A DNA stretch of 64,000 bases from Halovivax ruber XH-70. GTDB lineage: Archaea; Halobacteriota; Halobacteria; Halobacteriales; Natrialbaceae. A program made the position numbers and the translations under genes. Location of the stretch: positions 1,240,001-1,304,000 of the forward strand of contig NC_019964.1 of NCBI RefSeq assembly GCF_000328525.1, written 5' to 3'. Positions within the stretch are counted from its first letter, which is position 1, and each line of letters opens with the position of its first letter. A model generated the notes under the pieces. It made no database searches. It was not told the DNA's origin and saw nothing but the letters and a program-made list of their open reading frames with translations. Of the stretch, positions 55,289 through 63,782 are shown piece after piece.

Positions 55289-56722
55289 GTGACTTCAGCC
55301 CGTTTCCCGTCGCCGATCGAGAGCACCTCGCGATTTACGGGGCTCCTCGCGGCGACGGCCCTTGGCGTCTATCTACTGATTCTCGTTGGGGCGACGACGT
55401 CAATCACCGAGGCCGCTGCCTCGTGTTCGACCTGGCCCGGGTGTGGCCAGCCAGTCGATCCGATTACCGAGACCGAACTGGCGATCGCCCTGGGACACCG
55501 GATCGCCGCACTTGTCGTCGCCGGCCTCGTTCTCGTCTCGACGGCGGTCGCCTGGCTCGGCGACAGCTCCCGACGTGTTCGCTACACACTCTCGTTCGGG
55601 CTCGTCCTCTACGGCGTTCAGATCGCCGTCGGAGCCGTGACGGCGACGATGGGGCCGGACGCGATCGTTCCCGGACTCCACCTCGGGCTCGGCGTGGTCG
55701 TCTTCGGTGCCGTCGTCCTCGCACTCGCCTGGGACCTGGAACTGACCACGGGAACGGCGGAGTCGATCGATCGGTCTGTCGCCACGACACCTGCCGAACC
55801 CGTCGTCGACGCCACGGAGACGGCCGGACGAACGCTCCCCGAGAGCCGCCTCGGACGCGTTCGCCTCCTCGCGAAAGCCTACCTCTCGATGACCAAACCA
55901 CGATTGATGTGGCTCCTCTGTCTCGTCGCCGCGGCCGGGATGGCACTCGCTGCCGGCCCCGCCCTCGACGCGGGGACCGTCGTGGCGACACTCTCCGGCG
56001 GGGTGCTCGCGATCGGGGCGTCGGGCACGTTCAATCACGTCCTCGAACGAGACGTCGATCGGCGCATGAATCGGACGTCGGATCGACCCCTGGCGCTGGA
56101 TCTCGTCCCTGTCAGAAACGCCATCCTGTTCGGCTTCCTCCTCGCGGGCGCCTCGCTCTCGATCTTTCTCACCGTCAACGTCCTGGCGGCCGCACTCGGA
56201 CTGCTCGCGATCGCATTCTACAGCGTCGTTTACACGCTGGTGTTGAAACCCAACACGGTCCAGAATACGGTTATCGGTGGCTTCGCCGGTGCGCTCCCGG
56301 CGCTCATCGGCTGGGCGGCCGTCACGAACGAGATCGGTGTGCCCGCTCTCGCGCTCGCAGGACTCATCTTCCTCTGGACGCCGGCGCACTTCTACAACCT
56401 GGCGCTGGCCTACCGTGACGACTACGAGCGCGGCGGTTTCCCGATGCTGTCGGTCGTTCGCGGTGAAACTGTCACGCGAAAACACATCGTCTACTACCTC
56501 GGAGCGACCCTCGTCGGCGCCGCCGGCCTCGCCTGGGTCACCGACCTCGGTGCCATCTACGCGGGAGCCGTCGCCGTCTTCGGGGCGATCTTCCTCTGGG
56601 CGGCCGTGGAACTACACTTCACCCAGACCGAACGCGCGGCGATGCGCACCTTCCACGCCTCGAACGCCTTCCTCGGCGCCGTCCTCGTCTCGATTCTCGT
56701 CGACGCGATGCTCGTCCTGTGA
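55289..56722 (+). CDS. ctaB: CtaA/COX15-half fused to heme o synthase (CtaB)
   Basis: A 477-residue fusion from a GTG start. The N-terminal about 160 residues form a four-helix COX15/CtaA-like domain (TTSITEAAASCSTWPGCGQP, GHRIAALVVAGLVLV, GLHLGLGVVVFG), with His residues that would be heme ligands. The C-terminal about 290 residues are a UbiA-type protoheme IX farnesyltransferase with TKPRLMWLLCL, NHVLERDVDRRMNRTSDRPL and YRDDYERGGFPML (two Asp-rich motifs). It makes heme o from heme b for terminal oxidases; the CtaA half is only half of a normal heme A synthase, so hydroxylation to heme a would need a partner. Confidence 0.93.
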   Translation: MTSARFPSPIESTSRFTGLLAATALGVYLLILVGATTSITEAAASCSTWPGCGQPVDPITETELAIALGHRIAALVVAGLVLVSTAVAWLGDSSRRVRYTLSFGLVLYGVQIAVGAVTATMGPDAIVPGLHLGLGVVVFGAVVLALAWDLELTTGTAESIDRSVATTPAEPVVDATETAGRTLPESRLGRVRLLAKAYLSMTKPRLMWLLCLVAAAGMALAAGPALDAGTVVATLSGGVLAIGASGTFNHVLERDVDRRMNRTSDRPLALDLVPVRNAILFGFLLAGASLSIFLTVNVLAAALGLLAIAFYSVVYTLVLKPNTVQNTVIGGFAGALPALIGWAAVTNEIGVPALALAGLIFLWTPAHFYNLALAYRDDYERGGFPMLSVVRGETVTRKHIVYYLGATLVGAAGLAWVTDLGAIYAGAVAVFGAIFLWAAVELHFTQTERAAMRTFHASNAFLGAVLVSILVDAMLVL

Positions 56723-56775
56723 CCGGTGACGATCGACGTTCGAAGAGAGTGGCGAAGAAAACTTCTAGCGGCTGT

Positions 56776-57765
56776 TTACTGCCGAGTTTCGGCGATCCGG
56801 TCGAAGTCGTCGTCGGTGAGCTCGACGTCCACGGCACCGACGTTTTCCTCGAGTTGTTCGGGCGTCCGCGCGCCGACGATCGGCACGCAGGTGAATCGAT
56901 CCTGGTCCATCAGCCAGCGCAGCGAGACCTGCGCGGGCGTCGCGTCGCGTTCGTCGGCGACGGCCTCGACCGCGTCGAGGACGTTCCAGGCGGTGTCGGT
57001 CGCGTAGTACTCGCCGAATCGATCCTCGAGCGTCGCGCGCGAGCCGTCCGGGGCTTCGACGGAGCCGTCGTCGGCGCGGTCGTACTTCCCGGTGAGGAAG
57101 CCGCCGGCCAGTGGCGAGTAGGGGCAGACGGCGAGGTCCTGATCGGCACAGAGATCGAGGTAGTCACCGACCTGGTCGTAGTGGGCGGCGTTGACCATCG
57201 GCTGAGTGACGTCGAAGCGCTCCAGTCCCTCGACGTCGCTGGTCCACAGCGCCTTGGTCAACTTCCAGGCGGCCATCGACGAGGCGCCGAGGTAGTTGAC
57301 TTTCCCCTCCCGGACGAGTTCCGTCAGCGTCTGCATGGTCTCGCGGATGGGTGTCTCGTCGTCCCAGCGGTGGATGTAGTAGAGGTCGAGGTAGTCCGTT
57401 CCGAGGCGATCGAGCGTCCCCTCGATCTGACGGCGAATGTGCTTGCGTCCGAGCCCGGAGTCGTTCGGACCGGGTTCGCCCCAGCCGTCGAACGGGAAGT
57501 AGACCTTCGAGGCGAGGACGAAGTCCTCACGGTCTCTGCCCTCCAGCCACTCGCCGATCCACTCCTCGCTCGTCCCGTCGGGATCGCCATAGACGTTCGC
57601 CGTGTCGATGAAGTTGATGCCGTGATCGGCGACGGCGTCGAGGAGGTCGTGGGCTTCCTCCTTCGTGGTTTCGACCTCGTCACCGTGGCGTTTGCCGAAG
57701 CGCCAGGTGCCGAAGCAGAGTCGCGATACCGTCGTGCCGGTGTTGCCGAGCGTGACGTACTCCAT
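56776..57765 (-). CDS. Aldo/keto reductase
   Basis: A 329-residue AKR. MEYVTLGNTGTTVSRLCFGTW start, catalytic region NFIDTANVYGD (Asp, Tyr), FVLASKVYFP (Lys) and LYYIHRW (His). The C-terminal VPIVGARTPEQLEEN is the NADP-binding part. Typical length. Reduces aldehydes/ketones, substrate unknown. Confidence 0.92.
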   Translation of the reverse strand: MEYVTLGNTGTTVSRLCFGTWRFGKRHGDEVETTKEEAHDLLDAVADHGINFIDTANVYGDPDGTSEEWIGEWLEGRDREDFVLASKVYFPFDGWGEPGPNDSGLGRKHIRRQIEGTLDRLGTDYLDLYYIHRWDDETPIRETMQTLTELVREGKVNYLGASSMAAWKLTKALWTSDVEGLERFDVTQPMVNAAHYDQVGDYLDLCADQDLAVCPYSPLAGGFLTGKYDRADDGSVEAPDGSRATLEDRFGEYYATDTAWNVLDAVEAVADERDATPAQVSLRWLMDQDRFTCVPIVGARTPEQLEENVGAVDVELTDDDFDRIAETRQ

Positions 57766-57870
57766 AGGCGGATGGGTGTTTCACCGGCACCGAAAAAACC
57801 CCTCGGGTGGCGGAGAGCGCCTCGGATCGCCGCGTGCGTCTCGGGAGGTGATGCGACGCGTTCCCATGCG

Positions 57871-58425
57871 TCACTCTCCCCAGTCGAGTCGGGCGCCGGA
57901 TTCGACGTCTCGTTCGGTCGTCCAGTCGAGGGGCACTTCCAGGACGTACTGGCCCCGGCCAGGATAGCGCTGTTTCTCCCCGTCTTCGCCGGGTCCGGGT
58001 GCCTGTGCGTGGTGAATTTGCGTGATCGTTCCCGACGCGTCGGCGTAGACGATGTCGATCCCGAAGTCCATCTCACGCATGACGAAGGTTCGGTCGGCGA
58101 CGCGGTCGAAGATGAAGAGCATCCCGTGATCGTCGGGGAGGAACTCGGTGTCGCTCAGTCCCAGCTGCCGCAACTCGTCCGTGTCGGCGATCGCGGCCGT
58201 GACGGCTCCCAGTCGCTCCCCGTTCGGCGTCGAGACGGTCACCTCCGTCGTCTCGTACCCCGGGAAAATCGGTCGCTCGTCGGACGCTGGCGCGGTCTCG
58301 TTCGTCGATTCGTTCGGCGGCTGGGGCCCGCCGCCGGTACACCCGCTCAATCCGACGGCCGTAGCCGTCGTCCCGACGGTCGCGAGGTAGTTGCGTCGGG
58401 TTTGTACGGGTTCGTCACGCCCCAT
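57871..58425 (-). CDS. Tat lipoprotein with DUF192 domain
   Basis: A 184-residue protein. N-terminus QTRRNYLATVGTTATAVGLSGC is a Tat signal with a lipobox Cys (29), so a lipoprotein. After a low-complexity Ser/Thr/Asn/Glu linker (30-55) comes the DUF192 domain: TAAIADTDELRQLGLSDTEFLPDDHGMLFIF, TFVMREMDFGIDIVYAD and GQYVLEVPLDW. DUF192 is a small beta-barrel of unknown function, found in archaea and bacteria. It is followed by the F420-oxidoreductase gene on the same strand in the upstream direction. Confidence 0.9.
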   Translation of the reverse strand: MGRDEPVQTRRNYLATVGTTATAVGLSGCTGGGPQPPNESTNETAPASDERPIFPGYETTEVTVSTPNGERLGAVTAAIADTDELRQLGLSDTEFLPDDHGMLFIFDRVADRTFVMREMDFGIDIVYADASGTITQIHHAQAPGPGEDGEKQRYPGRGQYVLEVPLDWTTERDVESGARLDWGE

Positions 58426-58554
58426 GCGGTTGGTCTACACCACTCCACGTAATAAACGCCGGCGACGCCCCACCCGCTGTGGCACGGTCGGTGCTTCGTC
58501 GCAGATACGGAGCTGGTCGCTTGCCGCCGTCCTGACTCTCGTCGGGTGTCGGCC

Positions 58555-59511
58555 TCAGGCCAGTTCCGGTGCCAGTTCGTCTTCGAAAAACTCGAAGAAG
58601 GAAGCCTGGTCGGGACCGATCTGGTGGAAGTAGACGTGGTCGAAGCCCGCGTCGACGGCGGTCTCGAACGAGTCGATCCAGGGTTTCGGATCGGGATCGG
58701 TGAGCGTCGACGACTCGGCGATGTCGTCGCGTTCCACCATGGTCGCGGCCTGTTCGAAGTGTTTCGGCGTGGGGAGTTCCTGGCCCAGCTCGCCCGGGAG
58801 CGAGCCGTTCGGCCAGGTCTCGTAGATCGTGTCGACGGCCGCGGACTCGTTCTCTGCGTAGCAGCCGTGGAGCTGGGTGATCGTCGGGCCGCTCCCGCCG
58901 GCGGCTTCGAACGCGTCGACGACGTCCCCCTTCGGGCCCGAGCACCAGAGCCCGTCGCCGTGGTCGGCCGCCCACTGGGCCGCTTTCGGGCCGAACGCAC
59001 TCACGACGGTGGGTGGTTGCTCGTCCGGGCAGGTGAACAGTTTCGCGTTCTCGACCGTGTAGTGTTCGCCGCGATGACTCGTGTTCTCGCCGGTCCAGAG
59101 CGACCGCATTACGTCGAGCGCTTCCGCTAACTTCTCGAGTCGGACCTCATGCTCTGGCCAGCGTTCGCCGGTCACGTGTTCGTTCAGGTTCTCTCCCGTC
59201 CCGACGCCGAACGTGAACCGATCGCCAAGGAGGACGGCGACGGTCGCGACGGCGTGGGCGACGTTCACCGGGTGGATGCGCATCGTCGGGCAGGTGACGC
59301 CGACGCCGACGTCGATTTCGTCAGTTGCAGCGGCGATGCCACCGAGGGTCGTCCAGACGAACGGTGACTCGCCCTGGGCGGTCACCCACGGGTGGATGTG
59401 ATCGGAGATCGAGACGAAGTCGAACCCAGCGTCCTCCGCGCGCCTGGCCTGTTCGATCAACGCGTCCGGTCCGTGCTCCTCGCTGGATAGGGTGTAACCG
59501 ACGTTCGTCAT
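58555..59511 (-). CDS. F420-dependent LLM-class oxidoreductase (TIGR03557-like)
   Basis: A 318-residue luciferase-like TIM-barrel protein. MTNVGYTLSSEEHGPDALIEQARRAEDAGFDFVSISDHIHPW, then GVGVTCPTMRIHPVNVAHAVATVAVLLGDRFTFGVGTGENLNEH, and DHVYFHQIGPDQASFFEFF. This is the TIGR03557/F420 G6P dehydrogenase-like group. F420 is the expected cofactor; substrate unknown. The Met at 59511 was chosen over 59559 on family start. Confidence 0.9.
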   Translation of the reverse strand: MTNVGYTLSSEEHGPDALIEQARRAEDAGFDFVSISDHIHPWVTAQGESPFVWTTLGGIAAATDEIDVGVGVTCPTMRIHPVNVAHAVATVAVLLGDRFTFGVGTGENLNEHVTGERWPEHEVRLEKLAEALDVMRSLWTGENTSHRGEHYTVENAKLFTCPDEQPPTVVSAFGPKAAQWAADHGDGLWCSGPKGDVVDAFEAAGGSGPTITQLHGCYAENESAAVDTIYETWPNGSLPGELGQELPTPKHFEQAATMVERDDIAESSTLTDPDPKPWIDSFETAVDAGFDHVYFHQIGPDQASFFEFFEDELAPELA

Positions 59512-59650
59512 GGTGACAGCGTCGACCACGGGCCGACGCATATCGGTTGGGCCTGCCATGGGGGATAGGTCCGATCAGGACTGGCCGTCACTCCCTCGAT
59601 CGAGTCCCGGAATCGAACGCCTTACCCCGGCCGGTTGCGTACCCCGGCGC

Positions 59651-60709
59651 ATGAATCCGGTCGTCGTGGCCGACGACGTGGCCAAGCGGTACGGCGAGAC
59701 GGTCGCCCTGGACGGCGCGTCGCTCTCGATCGACGCGGGCGAGGTGTTCGCGCTTATCGGGCCGAACGGCGCCGGCAAGACGACACTCGTTCGAGCGCTC
59801 ACCGGGACCGTCTCCCCGGACTCGGGCTCGGTCTCCGTACTCGGGGCGTCGCCTACCGACGTCGACGCAAGCCGCCTCGGCGTGCTCCCACAGTCCTTCT
59901 CACCGCCCGACCGCCTGAGCGCGCGCGAACTACTCGCCTACTACGCGTCGCTGTATCCGGAGTCGCGCGATCCCGACACCGTACTGGCCGAGGTCGGACT
60001 CGCGGACTCGGCGGAGACGTGGTACGAGAACCTCTCCGGCGGCCAGCAGCGCCGTGCGTGCGTCGGGAGCACGCTGCTCAACGACCCCGATGTGCTCGTG
60101 CTCGACGAACCGACGACGGGGATCGACCCCGCCGGTCGGCGGACGATTCACCGGTTGATCGAGGACCTCGCGGCGGCTGGCACGACCGTCCTCCTCACGA
60201 CCCACGACATGGCCGAGGCCGAACGACTGGCCGATCGCGTCGGCCTGCTCGCCGACGGCAGCGTCCTCGACGTCGGTTCGCCAGCCGCGCTCGTCGACCG
60301 TCACGCCGGATCGGACCGGCTCGTCGTCGACCTGGCCGAGACGGGGGTCGATGCCCCTGCGATGTCGAGGGCCCGGGACGAGTCCGTCGACGGCGACGCA
60401 CCGTCGTCGGGAGACGACCCCGTCGCCACAGCACGTGAGATACTTCCCAACCGGATCGAGCGCGACCGATCGCGCCTGGTCGTCCACGACGTCGACCCGA
60501 CCGACATCGGGTCGGTGGCGGACGACCTGTCGGCGGCAGGAGTCGAGTACACCGGCCTCCGCTGGACGGAACCTGGCCTCGAGGCGGTTTACTACGCGCT
60601 CGCGGACGCGGAGACCGATGCCGAGCCGGGTGGTCCCAACACGGTCGCTGGTGAGGCGAGTGCGAAGTCGAATCCGCCGATCTCAGACACCGGAGGTGGC
60701 CGCCCATGA
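59651..60709 (+). CDS. ABC transporter ATP-binding protein
   Basis: A 352-residue ATPase. Walker A GPNGAGKTTLV, signature LSGGQQRRA, Walker B VLVLDEPTTGIDP, H-loop LLTTHDMAEAERL. Residues about 215-335 form a C-terminal extension with a low-complexity Asp/Ser stretch, ending DTGGGRP. It pairs with the permease by a 4-bp overlap, forming an ABC-2-type exporter of unknown substrate. The Met at 59651 gives MNPVVVADDVAKRYG. Confidence 0.94.
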   Translation: MNPVVVADDVAKRYGETVALDGASLSIDAGEVFALIGPNGAGKTTLVRALTGTVSPDSGSVSVLGASPTDVDASRLGVLPQSFSPPDRLSARELLAYYASLYPESRDPDTVLAEVGLADSAETWYENLSGGQQRRACVGSTLLNDPDVLVLDEPTTGIDPAGRRTIHRLIEDLAAAGTTVLLTTHDMAEAERLADRVGLLADGSVLDVGSPAALVDRHAGSDRLVVDLAETGVDAPAMSRARDESVDGDAPSSGDDPVATAREILPNRIERDRSRLVVHDVDPTDIGSVADDLSAAGVEYTGLRWTEPGLEAVYYALADAETDAEPGGPNTVAGEASAKSNPPISDTGGGRP

Positions 60710-61503
60710 CGGCCGTCGATTCGCCCGCCGCGCGCGTTCGCCGGATCCGCGGTGCGGTGAGTGCCGGTTGGCGGGCGTTCGTGCGGCGGCGGACGGCTGT
60801 CTTCTTCACGTTCTTCTTCCCGGCGATCCTCGTGATCATCTTCGGGGCCCTCGTTCGGACCAGTTCGGGTGGCGGCGGGCTGTTCGCGGAACCGGCGGGC
60901 TACTACGTCCCCGGCTACCTCGCCACCGTCGTGCTCTTTACGCCCCTCTCCCGGATGAGCAGCGAGGTGGCTCGCCACCGGGAGGGTAACCGGTTCGAGA
61001 AGCTCGCGACGACGCCGCTCGGGCGCACCGAGTGGCTCCTGGCACAGACGATCGTCAACGCGGTCATCATCACGATCGCGGCCGCGCTGATCCTCGTGCT
61101 GGTCGTCGCCCTCACCGGTGCGACCGTGACGCTCTCGGCGCTGTTACCCGTGTACGTCCTCGTCGGCGTCGTCGGCTTCTGTGGACTCGGTGCAGCCCTC
61201 GGGAGTTACACCGAATCGCAGGATGGCGCCGTGGCAGCGAGCAACGCGATCGGGTTGCCGGTGCTCTTTCTCTCTGCGACGTTCGTGAATCCGTCGCAGC
61301 TGCCTGCGTGGTTCCTCCCGCTGGTCGATCTCTCGCCGCTCTCGTACTTCGCTCGCGGGGTCCGGGCGGCGACGTATCCCGCCGCCGACTACGGCCCAGT
61401 CCTCGGCCTCGACCCGGTAATCGGGAACCTGCTCGTCCTCACGGGGGCGTCGCTCGTCCTGTTCTGGATCGGCGCCCGGTCGATTCCGCAGACGGAATCG
61501 TGA
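60706..61503 (+). CDS. ABC-2-type transporter permease
   Basis: A 265-residue protein with about six transmembrane helices (e.g. AVFFTFFFPAILVIIFGAL, LPVYVLVGVVGFCGLGAAL), and the ABC-2 consensus LSPLSYFARGVRAATYPAAD at the C-terminus. Starts inside the ATPase stop codon region (4-bp overlap), so translationally coupled. Substrate unknown. Confidence 0.92.
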   Translation: MTAVDSPAARVRRIRGAVSAGWRAFVRRRTAVFFTFFFPAILVIIFGALVRTSSGGGGLFAEPAGYYVPGYLATVVLFTPLSRMSSEVARHREGNRFEKLATTPLGRTEWLLAQTIVNAVIITIAAALILVLVVALTGATVTLSALLPVYVLVGVVGFCGLGAALGSYTESQDGAVAASNAIGLPVLFLSATFVNPSQLPAWFLPLVDLSPLSYFARGVRAATYPAADYGPVLGLDPVIGNLLVLTGASLVLFWIGARSIPQTES

Positions 61504-61546
61504 GTCGGCCGCGCTTCCATGATTTCGGAGGTCGGGAGCTCGTCGG

Positions 61547-62125
61547 TTAGAACGTGTATCCCCAGATGTGGTTGAGCATGAGGTACGTCACGATTCCGAG
61601 GACGAGACTCAGGATCCACGATCCGGCGGCGATTCGACCCACGCGAGCGTGGATGCTGTCACGCAACTCTGCCGGCGTCCGAGTCAGGCCGAGCAACAGG
61701 GCGTAGAGGACGACCGGCACCGCGACCATCGATAGCACGATGTGGACGGCGAGCATGAGGAGGTACGCGTAGTACGCGGGGTCGGGTCCTTCGAAGTACT
61801 TCGTCCCGCCACCGCCCACTTTGAGGAGGTAGACGACGAGAAACAGCAAAATCGTCCCGAAGGCGCCGGCCATGGCGCGTCGATGGGCGTTCACCCGACC
61901 GTTTCGGATCCAGTACCAGCCGGCGATCAGCAGGGCCGTCGTCGTCGCGTTGATGACGGCGATTGCGTGCGTGAGGAAGTTGGTCTGGCCCTGGGTGAGA
62001 TCCGGGTAGATCGGTACGTCGAGGAGGAAGGTTCCGAGGACGAGTCCGTACCCGATTACGGTCAGGACGATCGTACTCGCCGCCGTCCGGGTGCGGATCC
62101 ACTCGCGAAGTCGGACAGGACTCAT
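61547..62125 (-). CDS. DUF420 membrane protein (CtaM-like)
   Basis: A 192-residue protein with five predicted helices: TIVLTVIGYGLVLGTFLL, FLTHAIAVINATTTALLIAGW, GTILLFLVVYLLKVG, YLLMLAVHIVLSMVAVPVVLYAL and ILSLVLGIVTYLML. Conserved His-containing segments H..INATT and LMLAVHIVLS match DUF420 (CtaM), involved in cytochrome oxidase maturation in Bacillus and Staphylococcus. Its presence fits the CtaA/CtaB gene 6 kb upstream. Confidence 0.88.
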   Translation of the reverse strand: MSPVRLREWIRTRTAASTIVLTVIGYGLVLGTFLLDVPIYPDLTQGQTNFLTHAIAVINATTTALLIAGWYWIRNGRVNAHRRAMAGAFGTILLFLVVYLLKVGGGGTKYFEGPDPAYYAYLLMLAVHIVLSMVAVPVVLYALLLGLTRTPAELRDSIHARVGRIAAGSWILSLVLGIVTYLMLNHIWGYTF

Positions 62126-62177
62126 TACGTGGTTCTTTCGAGTCGATCGCTTTCCGTCTTGCCTTCCGTGGTGGGGC

Positions 62178-62912
62178 TCACTCGGCTTCGAGTTCGAAGG
62201 GAAGGGGATCGAGGCGCTTGCGTGCCTCGCGAGTCAGCTCGAACCGATAGCGTTCGCTCGTCGGTTCTCCGCCGGTCGCCCCGTGCTGGGTATAGACCAC
62301 GCGGTCGACGGTGACCGACGCTGGCAGCTGATTCGCAACGACGATCGCACGTACTCCCGTGCCCGGTTCGAGTACCGCTGGCCCTGGCCACCACGTCTCG
62401 GGAAGTGACGTTCGTCCTGGCGTGAGGAGGGTCGAGGCCTCGTACATGAAGCCGTCGGTGCCGATAAAGCGCGTCTGTGATGGGCCCCGCCACTGCCGGC
62501 TCTGGGAGGTCGTGTTTGTGACCTCGTAGGCCGCGACGGCTCGTTCGAGCGCCGGTCTGGCTCCTGGTGTCTCGAAGAGGCGAGAAACGTCGACCGCCTC
62601 GTCGAATCCCACGAGTGCGAGTGTGATGAGGTCGCCTGTCACGGACAGGGGTCGCGTCGGGGACGATTCCGCCTCGATATCGAAGGTCGGGGCGTCCTGT
62701 GACCCCGTGTCTACGGCCATCGTCTGCGGCGTCGAGTGATCGGGCGGCTGTTCGCCGGTGATCGATTCGTAAGCCGCTTTGAGTTCGAGAAACTGCTCGC
62801 GGCAGCCACCCTGATCGGGATGGTGATCGGTCAGGAGCGCCCGATATCGCTGTCGGACCGTCGCGAGCGACGCGTCCGATGAGAGACCGAGAACCTCGTA
62901 GGGGCGCTCCAT
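62178..62912 (-). CDS. J-domain protein with unknown C-terminal domain
   Basis: A 244-residue protein. Residues 1-60 are a J domain, MERPYEVLGLSSDASLATVRQRYRALLTDHHPDQGG, with the HPD tripeptide needed to stimulate Hsp70 ATPase. The C-terminal 150 residues have no recognisable domain (FIGTDGFMYEASTLLTPGRTSLPETWWPGP ... YRFELTREARKRL). It is not a canonical DnaJ (no Gly/Phe or zinc domain). The Met at 62912 was chosen; the frame extends to 63041 without homology. Confidence 0.85.
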   Translation of the reverse strand: MERPYEVLGLSSDASLATVRQRYRALLTDHHPDQGGCREQFLELKAAYESITGEQPPDHSTPQTMAVDTGSQDAPTFDIEAESSPTRPLSVTGDLITLALVGFDEAVDVSRLFETPGARPALERAVAAYEVTNTTSQSRQWRGPSQTRFIGTDGFMYEASTLLTPGRTSLPETWWPGPAVLEPGTGVRAIVVANQLPASVTVDRVVYTQHGATGGEPTSERYRFELTREARKRLDPLPFELEAE

Positions 62913-63089
62913 TGTCGTTCGTACCGACTCGCGTCCGGAAAAAGAGTCTTTCTGCTCACGATCCGATTCCGGCTCCGTCTTCGGTCCATTACATCCGACA
63001 CTTTCGTACGGCCACGACAGCCGGCGCCGTGATGAGCCCACTCCACTGGCCTGGCAATCACCCAGCGGGATCGCCTGTCTGTCCCAGTC

Positions 63090-63521
63090 TCACGTCGATC
63101 CCGTCTGCAGCGGATCGACGTCGTCGACCGGAAGGACCGAGTAATCGACGGTGAGAATGTCGCTGGTCGCACGAATCTTCCCGACGAACGTGGAGATCTC
63201 CTCTAGCTGACCCTCGAGGACGAACAGCTCCATACAGTAGTGATCACCGACGTGACTGTGGAAGTTCGACGTCACGAGCTGTTCGTACTCGTGGCGCAGT
63301 GATATCATCCGCTCTTCGACCGTGGTCGTCTCGTAATCGAAGAGGACGGTGACGACGCCCATGAGCGTCCGATCCTCGAGTCTGGTTTCTTCGAACTCTC
63401 CGAGGAGTGAGCGGGATGCTTCTCGAACGACCTCGCTTCGGCCGGTGTACCCGTGTTCGTCGGCGAACTGGTCCAGCCGTTCGAGGAGCTCGTCCGGCAT
63501 CGAGACGCTAACAACTGTCAT
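63090..63521 (-). CDS. nikR: NikR-type nickel-responsive regulator
   Basis: A 143-residue protein. N-terminal ribbon-helix-helix [33 protein letters not shown] and C-terminal ACT-like domain. The nickel ligands align with E. coli NikR (H76, H87, H89, C95) as H77, H88, H90 and C96 in [24 protein letters not shown]. It should bind Ni(II) in a planar site and repress nickel uptake. A TATA TTATTAAAAT sits about 27 bp upstream, so leaderless. No nik transport genes in the window. Confidence 0.9.
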   Translation of the reverse strand: MTVVSVSMPDELLERLDQFADEHGYTGRSEVVREASRSLLGEFEETRLEDRTLMGVVTVLFDYETTTVEERMISLRHEYEQLVTSNFHSHVGDHYCMELFVLEGQLEEISTFVGKIRATSDILTVDYSVLPVDDVDPLQTGST

Positions 63522-63543
63522 ATACTAATACTCGGTGCCACTG

Positions 63544-63553
63544 TTATTAAAAT
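63544..63553 (-). promoter_or_regulatory. TATA box of nikR
   Basis: On the minus strand ATTTTAATAA about 25-30 bp upstream of the ATG at 63521, so a leaderless nikR transcript is predicted. Confidence 0.6.
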
Positions 63554-63728
63554 GCACGGAGACGGTCGAGATAGGACGTATTGCCGTCGGGCTACAAGCG
63601 GTACGGAACGGAAACTGGATTGCGAACGACCGTCACCCACCGGCAATCTCTGGGGACGACCGAGACCGGCCTTGATCGAACGTGTCCGGTAACTGTTTGC
63701 ACAATCTCACTCGAAACCCCCGATTGAA
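63554..63728. other. Central part of the nikR/nadA divergent intergenic region
   Basis: No gene found. It separates the nikR promoter from a GATAAAATC TATA-like element at 63729-63737. Confidence 0.4.
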
Positions 63729-63737
63729 GATAAAATC
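63729..63737 (+). promoter_or_regulatory. Putative promoter of nadA
   Basis: GATAAAATC about 50 bp before the ATG at 63783, giving a predicted leader of about 25 nt. Confidence 0.45.
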
Positions 63738-63782
63738 TTTTCATGGATGCGCCCAGACCCTGTGGTATCACCTGGTGGCGCC

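Noticed and set aside
56719-58452. 577-codon plus-strand frame
   Set aside because: Antisense to the aldo/keto reductase and DUF192 genes, both strongly supported.
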